Shown: positions 53,552-62,045 of the stretch, piece after piece
Numbering within the stretch: the first letter of the stretch is position 1
Layout of the letters: every line of letters starts with the position of its first letter
Assembly (NCBI GenBank): GCA_028287745.1
Contig: JAQBPB010000049.1
Location: forward strand, 62,001-126,000
DNA from: Chloroflexota bacterium
GTDB lineage: Bacteria; Chloroflexota; Chloroflexia; Chloroheliales; Chloroheliaceae
Direction of reading: 5' to 3'
Length of the DNA stretch: 64,000 bases
Translations under genes and position numbers: made by a program
Notes under the pieces: generated by a model
What the model saw: only the letters and a program-made list of their open reading frames with translations
Databases searched by the model: none
What the model was told of the DNA's origin: nothing

Positions 53552-53596
53552 GAATATATTTATCGCCTGTTACAGAGGACATCGCTACTTAAAGGA

Positions 53597-53845
53597 TTAA
53601 AAACTTCCAAACTGACCGCGCAAGCGCTGTTGGAAATCTTGCATCCGGCTGGTCAACTCGGACTGCATTTCGCCCATGTAATGCCCGCAACTCACGCAGA
53701 AAACGGCCACATCGCCCTGGTCTTCTTCCGCCGGGTAATCTTCTTCCCACAAATCTTCATAAGGATAGAGTGGTTCGCCCTGGATATTGGAACTGCCACA
53801 TTTTGGACAGCGGCCTGGTATTTTAGGTTGGTTCTGGTTGCTCAT
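53597..53845 (-). CDS. Zinc-ribbon protein, unknown function
   Basis: 82 residues from ATG 53845, chosen because AAAGGA lies upstream and the N-terminal stretch of the longer open frame (to 53932) looks non-coding. Two CxxC pairs, CPKCGSS and CVSCGHYM, form a zinc ribbon; between them is an acidic loop (DLWEEDYPAEEDQGD). The C-terminal 25 residues could form a helix. It is small, cytoplasmic and not recognised. It lies just upstream of the lipoprotein gene on the same strand. Confidence 0.75.
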   Translation of the reverse strand: MSNQNQPKIPGRCPKCGSSNIQGEPLYPYEDLWEEDYPAEEDQGDVAVFCVSCGHYMGEMQSELTSRMQDFQQRLRGQFGSF

Positions 53846-53950
53846 TTTCACAAATCCTTTGCTTGTTTGTTTCCATTCATATAATACCACGAACTCAGGG
53901 CCGAAAATATTGAACCTGGCTCTTTGCGCCAATACCGGCGGGCTAATTAT

Positions 53951-53959
53951 TGGTATAAT
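53951..53959 (+). promoter_or_regulatory. Extended -10 promoter
   Basis: TGGTATAAT (TGn plus TATAAT) in the divergent gap, 65 bases before the start at 54024. No good -35 is visible, which is tolerated with an extended -10. Confidence 0.55.
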
Positions 53960-54023
53960 AAGGCGTTGGAAAGAGCGAAAAGCACCACGCGGCCTGTCTC
54001 ACTCATGCGTATAGCAGGGTACC

Positions 54024-54761
54024 ATGGAAAATCAAAATTCTATAGAAATAGTTTTGGCGATACCGGGAGGCTGGCTCAACCGGTTAGAAATTGTTACTTC
54101 GATTGCAAAAAAAAGCCAGGGTTATTTGTTCGCGGGTGAAACTATTACCCACCTCAACAGCCGGCAAAGTTTTGACCTGGAAATCGCCAATCATAATACC
54201 GGGCTCTGCCAGGCTTTTGCTCTGGCTGGCCGGGGTGACTTTTCCGACCAGGATTTAAAGCGGCTTGCCCGGCATACATTTACGCTGTATGCGATTGGTC
54301 CGGGTGGTTCACTGGAGGCTGCCCGCAGTATAATGAACCTGGCAGCGGGTCTTCTCAGGTCAGGCGGCATCGCCGTTAAGGTCGATTCCTCCGGGTTAGC
54401 CCATAATGCCGAACGGTGGCTGAACTATGTAAGGTATAAAGATAGTGAGCTAACCGCCCTGTATGATGCCTACGTTTTGATAGCAACCAGCGGGAATACA
54501 CTTTATTCCTGCGGGATGCACAATTTAGGCTACCCGGATGCCATTGCGGAAATAAGCGAGTCGCCGGACGAAACTGCCCATTTGCTTCAAACTTTTTTGT
54601 TGTATCTTTTGCACGAAACCCCCCAGTTAAGAGATGGGAATAGTTTCAGTGTCAGCGCGGCTACCCCGCATTATCGTTTAAAGATGGAAAATTGCACCAT
54701 CTACTCGCCGGGCGCTTTGTTTTATAATCCGTTTGGGCGCTGGCGCCTATCCAGATTATAA
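54024..54761 (+). CDS. Unknown protein, possibly DUF4261-like
   Basis: 245 residues, soluble. LEIVTSIAKKSQGYLFAGETI and SGGIAVKVDSSGLAHNAERWL are the most distinctive stretches; the latter recalls DUF4261 proteins, but only weakly. Cysteines occur but form no motif. Codon use resembles the neighbours and a promoter lies upstream, so it looks real. The gap to the aminotransferase gene is 45 bases. Confidence 0.6.
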   Translation: MENQNSIEIVLAIPGGWLNRLEIVTSIAKKSQGYLFAGETITHLNSRQSFDLEIANHNTGLCQAFALAGRGDFSDQDLKRLARHTFTLYAIGPGGSLEAARSIMNLAAGLLRSGGIAVKVDSSGLAHNAERWLNYVRYKDSELTALYDAYVLIATSGNTLYSCGMHNLGYPDAIAEISESPDETAHLLQTFLLYLLHETPQLRDGNSFSVSAATPHYRLKMENCTIYSPGALFYNPFGRWRLSRL

Positions 54762-54806
54762 GTTTTGGCGCAAAGGTTAAAAGTAAGTAAGTAAGGATTT
54801 TTTTAA

Positions 54807-55955
54807 ATGAGTGGTTTCTTCGCGGAAGGCGACCTCAGTCCCAATTTGATTGAACAGGCCCGCAAGCGCCTGACCGGCTATGTAGACCTGACCAGCAGCA
54901 ACCCGACCGAACAGGGTCTTTTGTTCCCACCCGAAATTCTGGCCGGGGCGGCCTCCGGTTACTGGTCGGCCCGGCGCTACCGGCCCGACCCTTTTGGCTG
55001 GTTACCGGCCCGCCAGGCTATCAGCCGCTATTATGCCCGGCGCACCCCGGCCCTTGACCTGGATCCCGGCCAGATTTTCATTGCCGCCAGCACCAGCGAA
55101 GCCTACTCGCTGCTGTTCGCCCTGCTAACCGAGCCGGGTGATAACATCCTGGCTCCCGACGTAACCTATCCGCTCTTTGAATACCTGGCTGCTATCCATC
55201 ATGTAGAGTTGCGGCCCTACCGATTGGACGAAAGCCGGGGCTGGCAAATTGCCCCGGACTCACTGACCGGGCAGGCCGATGAACGGACCAGGGCAGTCCT
55301 ATTGATTTCTCCGCATAATCCGACCGGCATGATTATTGACCGGACCCAGCCTGCCCTGCTGGAACTGGGCTTGCCGGTTATATGCGACGAAGTTTTTTCA
55401 GAGTTTACCTACCAGGCGGCCACTACGCCGCCTTTTGGAGCCTTGCACCCCGGCCTGCCGGTATTTCACCTGAACGGCATCTCGAAACTGTTTGCCCTGC
55501 CTGACCTGAAATTAGGTTGGGTGGCTTTTTCCGGCCCGGCGTCCGACCTTGAGCGCTACACCGGCCGCCTGGAACTGCTCAACGATACCTTCCTGAGTTG
55601 TAGTTCCTTGATCCAGTGGATGCTTCCGGCCCTTTTCGAACAGGGCTGGCCTTTTGTCGAGGCCATGCGGGAGCGGGTCCGGCAGAACCTGGACATGGCC
55701 CTGACAAAATTGGCGGAGTGCCCGAGCCTTGAAATTATTCCACCGGCCGGGGGCTATTACCTATTCCCCAGAGTCCGCCAGTGGCAGGATGAAGAAGCCC
55801 TGGTCCTTTACCTGCTGGAACAGGGCGGGGTCCTGGTGCATCCGGGGTATTTCTACGGTTATGAGGGGAACGGGGCGCACATCATGCTGTCGTGCCTGAC
55901 CGAGCCGGAGCGGTTGGCAGAAGGCCTGGACCGGCTTGTAAAAGCCCTGGCCTGA
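54807..55955 (+). CDS. PLP-dependent aminotransferase, class I/II
   Basis: 382 residues, fold-type I. Features: substrate entry Gly in RYRPDPFGWLPARQAISRYY, SSTSEAYSLLFALLTEPGDNI-like AASTSEAYSL, Asn in SPHNPTGMI, Asp/Tyr in VICDEVFSEF, and the Schiff-base Lys in NGISKLFALPDLKLGW (about residue 226), with the Arg of AFSGPASD region downstream. It transfers amino groups to a keto acid; the amino acid is unknown. ATG follows AAGGATTTTTTTAA. A hairpin covers the stop codon. Confidence 0.9.
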   Translation: MSGFFAEGDLSPNLIEQARKRLTGYVDLTSSNPTEQGLLFPPEILAGAASGYWSARRYRPDPFGWLPARQAISRYYARRTPALDLDPGQIFIAASTSEAYSLLFALLTEPGDNILAPDVTYPLFEYLAAIHHVELRPYRLDESRGWQIAPDSLTGQADERTRAVLLISPHNPTGMIIDRTQPALLELGLPVICDEVFSEFTYQAATTPPFGALHPGLPVFHLNGISKLFALPDLKLGWVAFSGPASDLERYTGRLELLNDTFLSCSSLIQWMLPALFEQGWPFVEAMRERVRQNLDMALTKLAECPSLEIIPPAGGYYLFPRVRQWQDEEALVLYLLEQGGVLVHPGYFYGYEGNGAHIMLSCLTEPERLAEGLDRLVKALA

Positions 55956-55972
55956 TAAACTTCAGGCCAGGG
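55945..55972 (+). terminator. Terminator-like hairpin at the aminotransferase stop
   Basis: CCCTGGCCTGA pairs with TCAGGCCAGGG over 6 bases; the stop codon lies in the 5' arm. A weak TCTTATGG follows, so termination is plausible but not certain. Confidence 0.55.
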
Positions 55973-56014
55973 TCTTATGGTCAGGCAAAAATGATTATTA
56001 AGAATCGAGCCGGT

Positions 56015-57013
56015 CTACCCGACTTTCATCTTCATCCAGCCGCTGCTGTTAAAGAAATCAGCCACTACCGAACCGGGCGGGTTCAGCTCATCTATGGCCT
56101 TGCGGTCGGCTTCATCCAGCTTTTTATCTATGATATGCAAAGCTTCTTGCAGGTGGCCCAGGGTACGCGGCCCGGTAATCGGTGCCGTAATACCCGGCTG
56201 TTCTTTAACCCATAGCAGGGCCATTTGTCCGGCCGAAAGGTCGCGCTGTTGAGCAATTTCCTGGACCTTTTCGGTAATTTGTTGGGCTCGCTCGTTAACG
56301 CGGGCTGCCATCATCGGCATTTCGGCTGCGCGGGAGCCTTCCGGTAAGGGCTGGCCCTTTGGATAGCGTCCACCCAGGATGCCGCCGCCTATCGGGGACC
56401 AGGGAATTAATCCAATCCCGTTTTGCTGGCAGAGCGGGACCAGTTCATTTTCAATTCGCCGGTCCAGCAGGTTATAGGGCGGCTGTTCGCAGACATAGCG
56501 GGCCAGGTTATATTTCTCACTGACCGCCAATCCTTCCATAATCTTCCAGGCCGGGTAGGTCGAACTGCCAATATAGCGGACTTTGCCCTGCTTCACCAGG
56601 TCATCCATAGCCCGTAAAATTTCGTCGTGCGGCACGCTAAACGATGGACGGTGTAACTGGTAGAGGTCAATATGGTCAGTCTGTAACCTTCGCAACGAAT
56701 CATCCACCGCCTGGATAATATGAAAACGGGAAACGCCCCGGTCGTTTGGGCCGGTCCCCATGGCGTTATAGACCTTGGTCGCCAGGACGACTTGCTGGCG
56801 CTTGCCGTTCAGTTTTAGCCCTTTACCCACGATGCGTTCACTTTCGCCCGCATGGTAGACGTTAGCCGTATCAATGAAATTGATGCCGCCGTCCAGGGCC
56901 GCATCTAAAATTTTAAAAGAGTCTTCCTCGCTGGTCGCCCCACCAAAATTCATCGCGCCCAGGCATAACGGCGAGACCATTACACCGGTCCGGCCAAGTG
57001 ATCTATATTCCAT
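56015..57013 (-). CDS. Aldo/keto reductase
   Basis: 332 residues from ATG 57013; the open frame reaches a GTG at 57025 lying directly against GGAGG. It is a TIM barrel. LGRTGVMVSPLCLGAMNFGG opens it, then the catalytic tetrad: Asp in FIDTANVYHAGESE (Asp and Tyr), Lys in VLATKVYNAMG and His in LYQLHRPSF. NADPH-binding is in the C-terminal half (GPRTLGHLQEAL). It resembles the YajO/Tas group. Substrate unknown. No operon partner is evident. Confidence 0.9.
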   Translation of the reverse strand: MEYRSLGRTGVMVSPLCLGAMNFGGATSEEDSFKILDAALDGGINFIDTANVYHAGESERIVGKGLKLNGKRQQVVLATKVYNAMGTGPNDRGVSRFHIIQAVDDSLRRLQTDHIDLYQLHRPSFSVPHDEILRAMDDLVKQGKVRYIGSSTYPAWKIMEGLAVSEKYNLARYVCEQPPYNLLDRRIENELVPLCQQNGIGLIPWSPIGGGILGGRYPKGQPLPEGSRAAEMPMMAARVNERAQQITEKVQEIAQQRDLSAGQMALLWVKEQPGITAPITGPRTLGHLQEALHIIDKKLDEADRKAIDELNPPGSVVADFFNSSGWMKMKVG

Positions 57014-57025
57014 ATTCCCTAACAC

Positions 57026-57943
57026 CCTCCCTGAATTTTAAGCAGCGGTAGAAGTTAGCCGGTGCTGTTTTTTTCTTAATCAGCCGGTTATTCATATAAG
57101 CTGCTATATATTAGTCCAAAAGAAGGTTCGATTACAATTCAGCCGGAAAAGTAAAGGTCTAAAAATTACTTAACACGAATAAACGACCAGGCTAGAAATA
57201 AATAGGCCACAGGCCAGGTTTCCTGGTACCGCAGAGGGCTACCGAAAGTACTGGCAATCAGGTACCGGTCCGGTCATAGAATAATCCTCTTAATTCTGGT
57301 TTTTAAGTTTGAATTCCTATAGGCTATTTTACGAAGTGGCTGCAAGTGAAGCCATTTACATTCAGAAAGAGAGGGGTAAAATTGTGCAAATTGTCTATAA
57401 GACTAAAGTCTATAACTAAATAAAGGTAACAAAAGACAACGGTTTCCCAATCCAAAAGTCCTATATTGGGTTATACTTTAATAGGAAGTCAGTAGGGGTT
57501 TTATGTTGACTTTTAGAGTAAATTTTGGTACATGAGTATATAGATTTAACTTTGGTTAAAAAATAAGGGTTAATAAAATTTTAATCAGGATAATAACCTG
57601 ATGGTACATTTCTTGTTGAATCTATATATGGCATAATTTTACCCTGTGCGTGAAGCATCTTGGCTGGACATAATTTTAACCAACCTATCTTGTCTATTAA
57701 TTACTTTTTCCATTTCAGCAGTTTGTCCAATTAGCAATTGCCCAACACGTCACCACTTAGTTAATATTTTCGCTTTTTCACAAGTAATTTTTATTCTGTA
57801 ACTTTTTGGTCAAAGACGACCTCCTATTTGCTTACCCTTTTGAAACGAAAGCAGCGATGCTCAAATAAAGTATTAAGCACTTATTGCTACTAATGCTATA
57901 TTTTATGCTTTTTTACTATGCATGAAATTAGGAAGGTGGTTGA
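57026..57943. other. AT-rich noncoding region before the surface glycan locus
   Basis: 918 bases without a supportable gene, clearly AT-richer than its flanks. It contains a direct repeat of GTCTATAA at 57393-57400 and 57408-57415 around AGACTAAAGTCT (57400-57411). A short hairpin CCAGGTTTCCTGG lies at about 57217, next to two GGTACCG copies. I see no promoter strong enough to assign to the GT2 gene. The stretch may be a leader or an insertion scar. Confidence 0.5.
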
Positions 57944-59284
57944 ATGTCTATAAGTGACCTAGCGTTGGCGGGAGGCTCCTTGCTTCTGACGGCCCAATCC
58001 GCATACTCAGCCAGTTTAATGCTTTACGCCTGGCAGGGAGAGGATCAACATATACGCAGCCGGGCTCCGGAAACATTTGAGCCGCCAGAGTTAAGCTTTA
58101 CCATTTTATTACCTGCTCGACATGAAGAAGCGGTTATTCAAGACACTATTCAAAGAGTGGTGGACCTTGATTACCCCCATGAACTGGTACAGGTGCTAAT
58201 TGTTATCGAGGCCGGGGATAGCGGAACAATAGAAAAGGTCAATCAGAAGTTGGCTTACCTGGCAGCCCGGGGTATAACCCATGCGCGCCTGCTAACTTTT
58301 GCTGACCCACCTATCAATAAACCTCATGGTTTGAACGTCGGATTGCAAGAAGCGACTGGCAATGTGGTCACAATTTTTGATGCCGAGGACGAACCGCACC
58401 CTAACATCTTGAAGATGGTAAACACTCTTATGACTCGCGAACACGCCCCGGTGGTGCAGTCGGGCGTGCAGTTGATGAACTATTCGGACCGCTGGTTTTC
58501 GGCCCTGAACGTACTGGAGTACTTTTTCTGGTTCAAAAGCCGCATGCATTACCATTCGGCTATCGGGATGGTGCCGCTTGGCGGCAACACCGTTTTTGTT
58601 GAGCGCGACTTGCTCCGCAAAATGGGAGGTTGGGACCAGCAATGCCTGACCGAAGATGCCGACATCGGTATCCGGCTGAGTAATCAGAATGTGCCTATCC
58701 GGGTCGTGTATGACGATGAATATGTTACCCGTGAGGAGACTCCACCAACGGTCAACCAGTTCATCAAGCAGCGTACCCGCTGGAACCAGGGATTTTTGCA
58801 GGTGCTTGGTAAGGGGGATTGGCTTAAACTGCCCAGCATTCCCCAGCGTTTATTGGCCCTTTATACACTTTGCTCACCCCTTATCCAGGCCGTATTGACT
58901 ATTTACCCGCTTATTAGCCTATGGATGCTATTTTTCGTCAAATTGCCCACACCACTGGCGGTGTTGACCATGTTACCGCTCTATATGCTGGTGATTCAAC
59001 TGGTTATCAGCCTGGTGGGGTTGTACGAATTTACTTCGGCCCACGGCTTGAAGCCTTCTCTATTTTCACCAATCCGTTTGTTATTTTCTTTCTTACCCTA
59101 CCAGGGTTTGCTGGGTTATGCGGCCCTGCGGGCGGTCTTTCGGCAACTGCGGGGTATGAATAGCTGGGAAAAAACGGTTCATATTGGCGCGCACCGGACA
59201 ACCGAATTGACCAAGGATGTTTCAACGGCCTTACCTCCGGTTATCCATATTTCAAAAGTAGATGAGGAGGTTGTTCGTGGCTGA
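57944..59284 (+). CDS. Membrane glycosyltransferase, GT2 family
   Basis: 446 residues. An N-terminal membrane helix is followed by a GT-A catalytic domain with FTILLPARHEEAVIQDTI, the metal site FDAEDEPHPNIL, catalytic EDADIGIRL and the polymer-exit motif QRTRWNQGFLQ, and then about four membrane helices at the C-terminus. It resembles the cellulose, hyaluronan and mannan synthase branch, and builds or starts an extracellular polymer from nucleotide sugars. GGAAGGTGG precedes the ATG. It overlaps the next gene by 8 bases. Confidence 0.88.
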   Translation: MSISDLALAGGSLLLTAQSAYSASLMLYAWQGEDQHIRSRAPETFEPPELSFTILLPARHEEAVIQDTIQRVVDLDYPHELVQVLIVIEAGDSGTIEKVNQKLAYLAARGITHARLLTFADPPINKPHGLNVGLQEATGNVVTIFDAEDEPHPNILKMVNTLMTREHAPVVQSGVQLMNYSDRWFSALNVLEYFFWFKSRMHYHSAIGMVPLGGNTVFVERDLLRKMGGWDQQCLTEDADIGIRLSNQNVPIRVVYDDEYVTREETPPTVNQFIKQRTRWNQGFLQVLGKGDWLKLPSIPQRLLALYTLCSPLIQAVLTIYPLISLWMLFFVKLPTPLAVLTMLPLYMLVIQLVISLVGLYEFTSAHGLKPSLFSPIRLLFSFLPYQGLLGYAALRAVFRQLRGMNSWEKTVHIGAHRTTELTKDVSTALPPVIHISKVDEEVVRG

Positions 59285-62042
59285 TTCGACCCGTACACAA
59301 CGTACCCCTGTCCTGGTAGACGGTAAAGCGCTATCGGCTCGGACCTGGTCTATCCTGTCCGGTATCGGTTTAGAAGTTTATGTGGTTCTTGCCCTGGGAA
59401 TTGTGGCCCTGGTAGCTCATGGCTTCAACATGTTTAATTACCCGGCTTATACCTTGTTGGATGATGAAGGTATTTATACCGGGCAAGCCTGGGCGGTCCT
59501 GACGCAGCACCGCCTGGCACCCTTTACTTTTATTTATGAGACACCTCCAGTGGGCTGGATAATCCTGGCCGCCTGGATGGGACTGACCGGGGGCTTGCAT
59601 ACTTTTGGCGGTTCCATCGATAGCGGCCGGGTGCTGATGCTTATTTTGCACCTGGGCATGATTCCGATGGTCTACGGGATAGCCCGCAAGCTGGGATGTA
59701 ATGTCGCGGCGGCGGCCTGCGCTACCCTGCTGTTTTCGCTCTCGCCCCTGGCCCTGTTCTACCAGCGGTTTGTCCTGGTAGATACGGTCATGCTCTTCCT
59801 GGCTCTATTGAGCCTGGATTTACTGTTGGACGGCTGGGGCCGTTTGAGCCGGGTGGTCTTTAGCGGGGTATGTTTCGGACTTGCGATTTTAAGCAAAGAA
59901 AGCGCGGTTGCGCTCTTGCCGGGCATGGTCTTTATTGCCATTCAACAGCGCTGGCGTCACCAGGGCCGGTTTGCTTTTATTGGCTGGGTAACTCCCATGC
60001 TGGTAGTGGTCAGCCTGTATCCGATGTACGCCTTTTTGAAAGGCGAGCTCTTCCCTACCTTCGATGTACCTTTGGGCAACCTTTCGCCCACCCGGGTTTC
60101 ACTAATGAATACCCTGTTCTGGGAATACCTGCGGGAGGGCGGTGGCCTGTTAAATTACAGCAATCAGTTCTGGGAGTTGGTCCGTAACGATTGGTTCAAG
60201 CGCGACGCCTTGCTGCTGGCCGGTGGGGCGGTGGCCGCTCTGATAAATCTGCGCCGGGGTATTTCCAGCCGCCAGGCAATGGCGGTGGCTTTGCTGAGCA
60301 TCGGGCCGCTGTTGTACCTGGCCCGGGGCGGTATGGTTTTGAATTACCAGATTCTACTGGCAATTCCTTTCCTGTGCCTCAGCCTGGCCGCGGTTTTCTC
60401 GGTCGTACTGGAAAAGTTGCCCAAACCGGCCATGGTTGCTTCAACTCTCACGGTTGTTGTCGCAATTGGCCTGGGTTACTGGTCTTCAGGCAATCTCCAA
60501 CCGCTCTTTAGTGAGTATCCGGTGGTAGCCGGACGGACCTCGACGGCCTGGATAAAAGAAAATATCAGCCCGGAAAGCCGCATTATCACTCGTGATGATA
60601 TGTGGACCGATTTGCGGGCGGAAGGTATGGACGGTCCGGCTTTCCCCTATGTCTATACTCACTGGAAGGTTTCTTCCGACCCGGCGGTCCGTGACGATGT
60701 TTTCAAGCAGGATTGGCATAACGTTGATTACCTGATTACTTCGCCGAACATTGAAAAAGAATTTATCGCTTCGAAAAACACCGTAGCCCTGGAAGCTTTG
60801 AAAAACGCCCACCTGGTCAAGCAGTGGAAATCCGAGCCTGGTACCCAGGGGCTGCACAACCAACAAATTGTCGAACTCTGGAAAGTCGATAAAGTAGGGG
60901 TCACCGAAACGGAAACCCTTAAGAATAGTGGTAAGTACATTGAAAATAACTTCAGTCAGCAAGGGGCTTTTGCCAGCTCGGATGGCTCGGTTACTGCTTT
61001 GTCCCAATCCAATGCCCTGTTGCGGGCGGTCTGGTCGAACGACCGGGCCGGTTTCAACCGGACCTGGGCCTGGACGAAACAAAATCTTCAGAACCCGCAA
61101 GGGTTGTTGTACTGGCTAAGGCAAAATGACATCATAACCGATGCGCATACCGCTACCCACGCCGATAACAATACGGCCCTGGCCCTGTTGCTGGGTAGCA
61201 AACTCTGGAATGACCCGGAACTGGCGGCGGCCGGTACGCGCATGGTCAAGGCCATCTGGAACACCGAAGTATTGACCATCAAAGGCAAGCCCTACCAGGT
61301 AGCCGGGGATTGGGCCGCGACCGGCCAGGGTCAGATTCTGGCAATCAATCCCAGCTATTTTGCGCCCTATGCTTTCCGCATCTTTAAGGATGTGGATCCC
61401 ACGCACAACTGGCAAGCGGTGATTGATGCCGGTTACGATTTGCTGTTTAACGCCTCGAAAGCGCCCCTCGGTTACACACTGTCGGCGGGCTTGCCCCCGG
61501 ACTGGATTGGCCTTAACCGCTATACGGGCGAACTTTCGGCGCTGCAATTGACCGATAAAACGGATACAACCAGGTACGGCTTCGATGCTCCCAGGGTCTA
61601 TTTCAATATTGCTCTGGACCTGCGCTGGTCGGGAGACGGCCGGGCCAAAACATACCTGCAACAGGCCGGTTTCTTGAAGGATGAAGTTGGCCGCTTGCTG
61701 CAAGATGGCGTTACCCGCAAAGGTCTGGTAAGCGCGATCTACAAACACGATGGCTCGGTAGTTATCGAGCAACCCAACCTGGTTGGCTCGGCCGGGGCTA
61801 TGGCGGCCCTGCTGACCCTTGACCCCGGGGCGGCTAACACGATTTACAGCAGCCAGGTGATAGGCCAGGTAGGCCATAACTCAAAGGGTTTATATTTTGG
61901 CGATCAACAGGATTTGATTGCCCAGGAATGGGGTTGGTTCGCGACAGGGTTGTACGCAAATAGACTTACCGACTTCTGGCATAACACGACCGGCGTACAA
62001 CCCGTAAAGACCGGCATAGAGTCCCAAGGAGGCAGAAAATAA
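59277..62042 (+). CDS. GT-C (GT39/PMT-like) glycosyltransferase fused to a degenerate GH8 domain
   Basis: 921 residues from GTG 59277, chosen because AGGAGG lies 6 bases upstream and the gene then overlaps GT2 by 8 bases; an ATG at 59262 is less well placed. The N-terminal ~500 residues have about twelve helices and the GT-C lumenal acidic motif LLDDEGIYTGQAW (about residue 63), close to PMT/ArnT enzymes that use lipid-linked sugar. From about residue 555 follows a domain like GH8 endoglucanases (FNRTWAWTKQNLQNPQGLL, THADNNTALALLLGSKLW, INPSYFAPYAFRIF). Where GH8 has its catalytic Glu (SEGQxYGM) this protein has ALSQSNALL, and the DADLD motif is HADNN. The C-terminus is therefore probably a binding domain or a changed enzyme. 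Confidence 0.8.
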   Translation: MADSTRTQRTPVLVDGKALSARTWSILSGIGLEVYVVLALGIVALVAHGFNMFNYPAYTLLDDEGIYTGQAWAVLTQHRLAPFTFIYETPPVGWIILAAWMGLTGGLHTFGGSIDSGRVLMLILHLGMIPMVYGIARKLGCNVAAAACATLLFSLSPLALFYQRFVLVDTVMLFLALLSLDLLLDGWGRLSRVVFSGVCFGLAILSKESAVALLPGMVFIAIQQRWRHQGRFAFIGWVTPMLVVVSLYPMYAFLKGELFPTFDVPLGNLSPTRVSLMNTLFWEYLREGGGLLNYSNQFWELVRNDWFKRDALLLAGGAVAALINLRRGISSRQAMAVALLSIGPLLYLARGGMVLNYQILLAIPFLCLSLAAVFSVVLEKLPKPAMVASTLTVVVAIGLGYWSSGNLQPLFSEYPVVAGRTSTAWIKENISPESRIITRDDMWTDLRAEGMDGPAFPYVYTHWKVSSDPAVRDDVFKQDWHNVDYLITSPNIEKEFIASKNTVALEALKNAHLVKQWKSEPGTQGLHNQQIVELWKVDKVGVTETETLKNSGKYIENNFSQQGAFASSDGSVTALSQSNALLRAVWSNDRAGFNRTWAWTKQNLQNPQGLLYWLRQNDIITDAHTATHADNNTALALLLGSKLWNDPELAAAGTRMVKAIWNTEVLTIKGKPYQVAGDWAATGQGQILAINPSYFAPYAFRIFKDVDPTHNWQAVIDAGYDLLFNASKAPLGYTLSAGLPPDWIGLNRYTGELSALQLTDKTDTTRYGFDAPRVYFNIALDLRWSGDGRAKTYLQQAGFLKDEVGRLLQDGVTRKGLVSAIYKHDGSVVIEQPNLVGSAGAMAALLTLDPGAANTIYSSQVIGQVGHNSKGLYFGDQQDLIAQEWGWFATGLYANRLTDFWHNTTGVQPVKTGIESQGGRK

Positions 62043-62045
62043 TTT

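Noticed and set aside
57217..57300. T-box or c-di-GMP riboswitch
   Set aside because: TGGTACCGC recalls the T-box core and the locus suits c-di-GMP control, but the remaining conserved parts are missing and no aminoacyl-tRNA synthetase or transporter gene follows.
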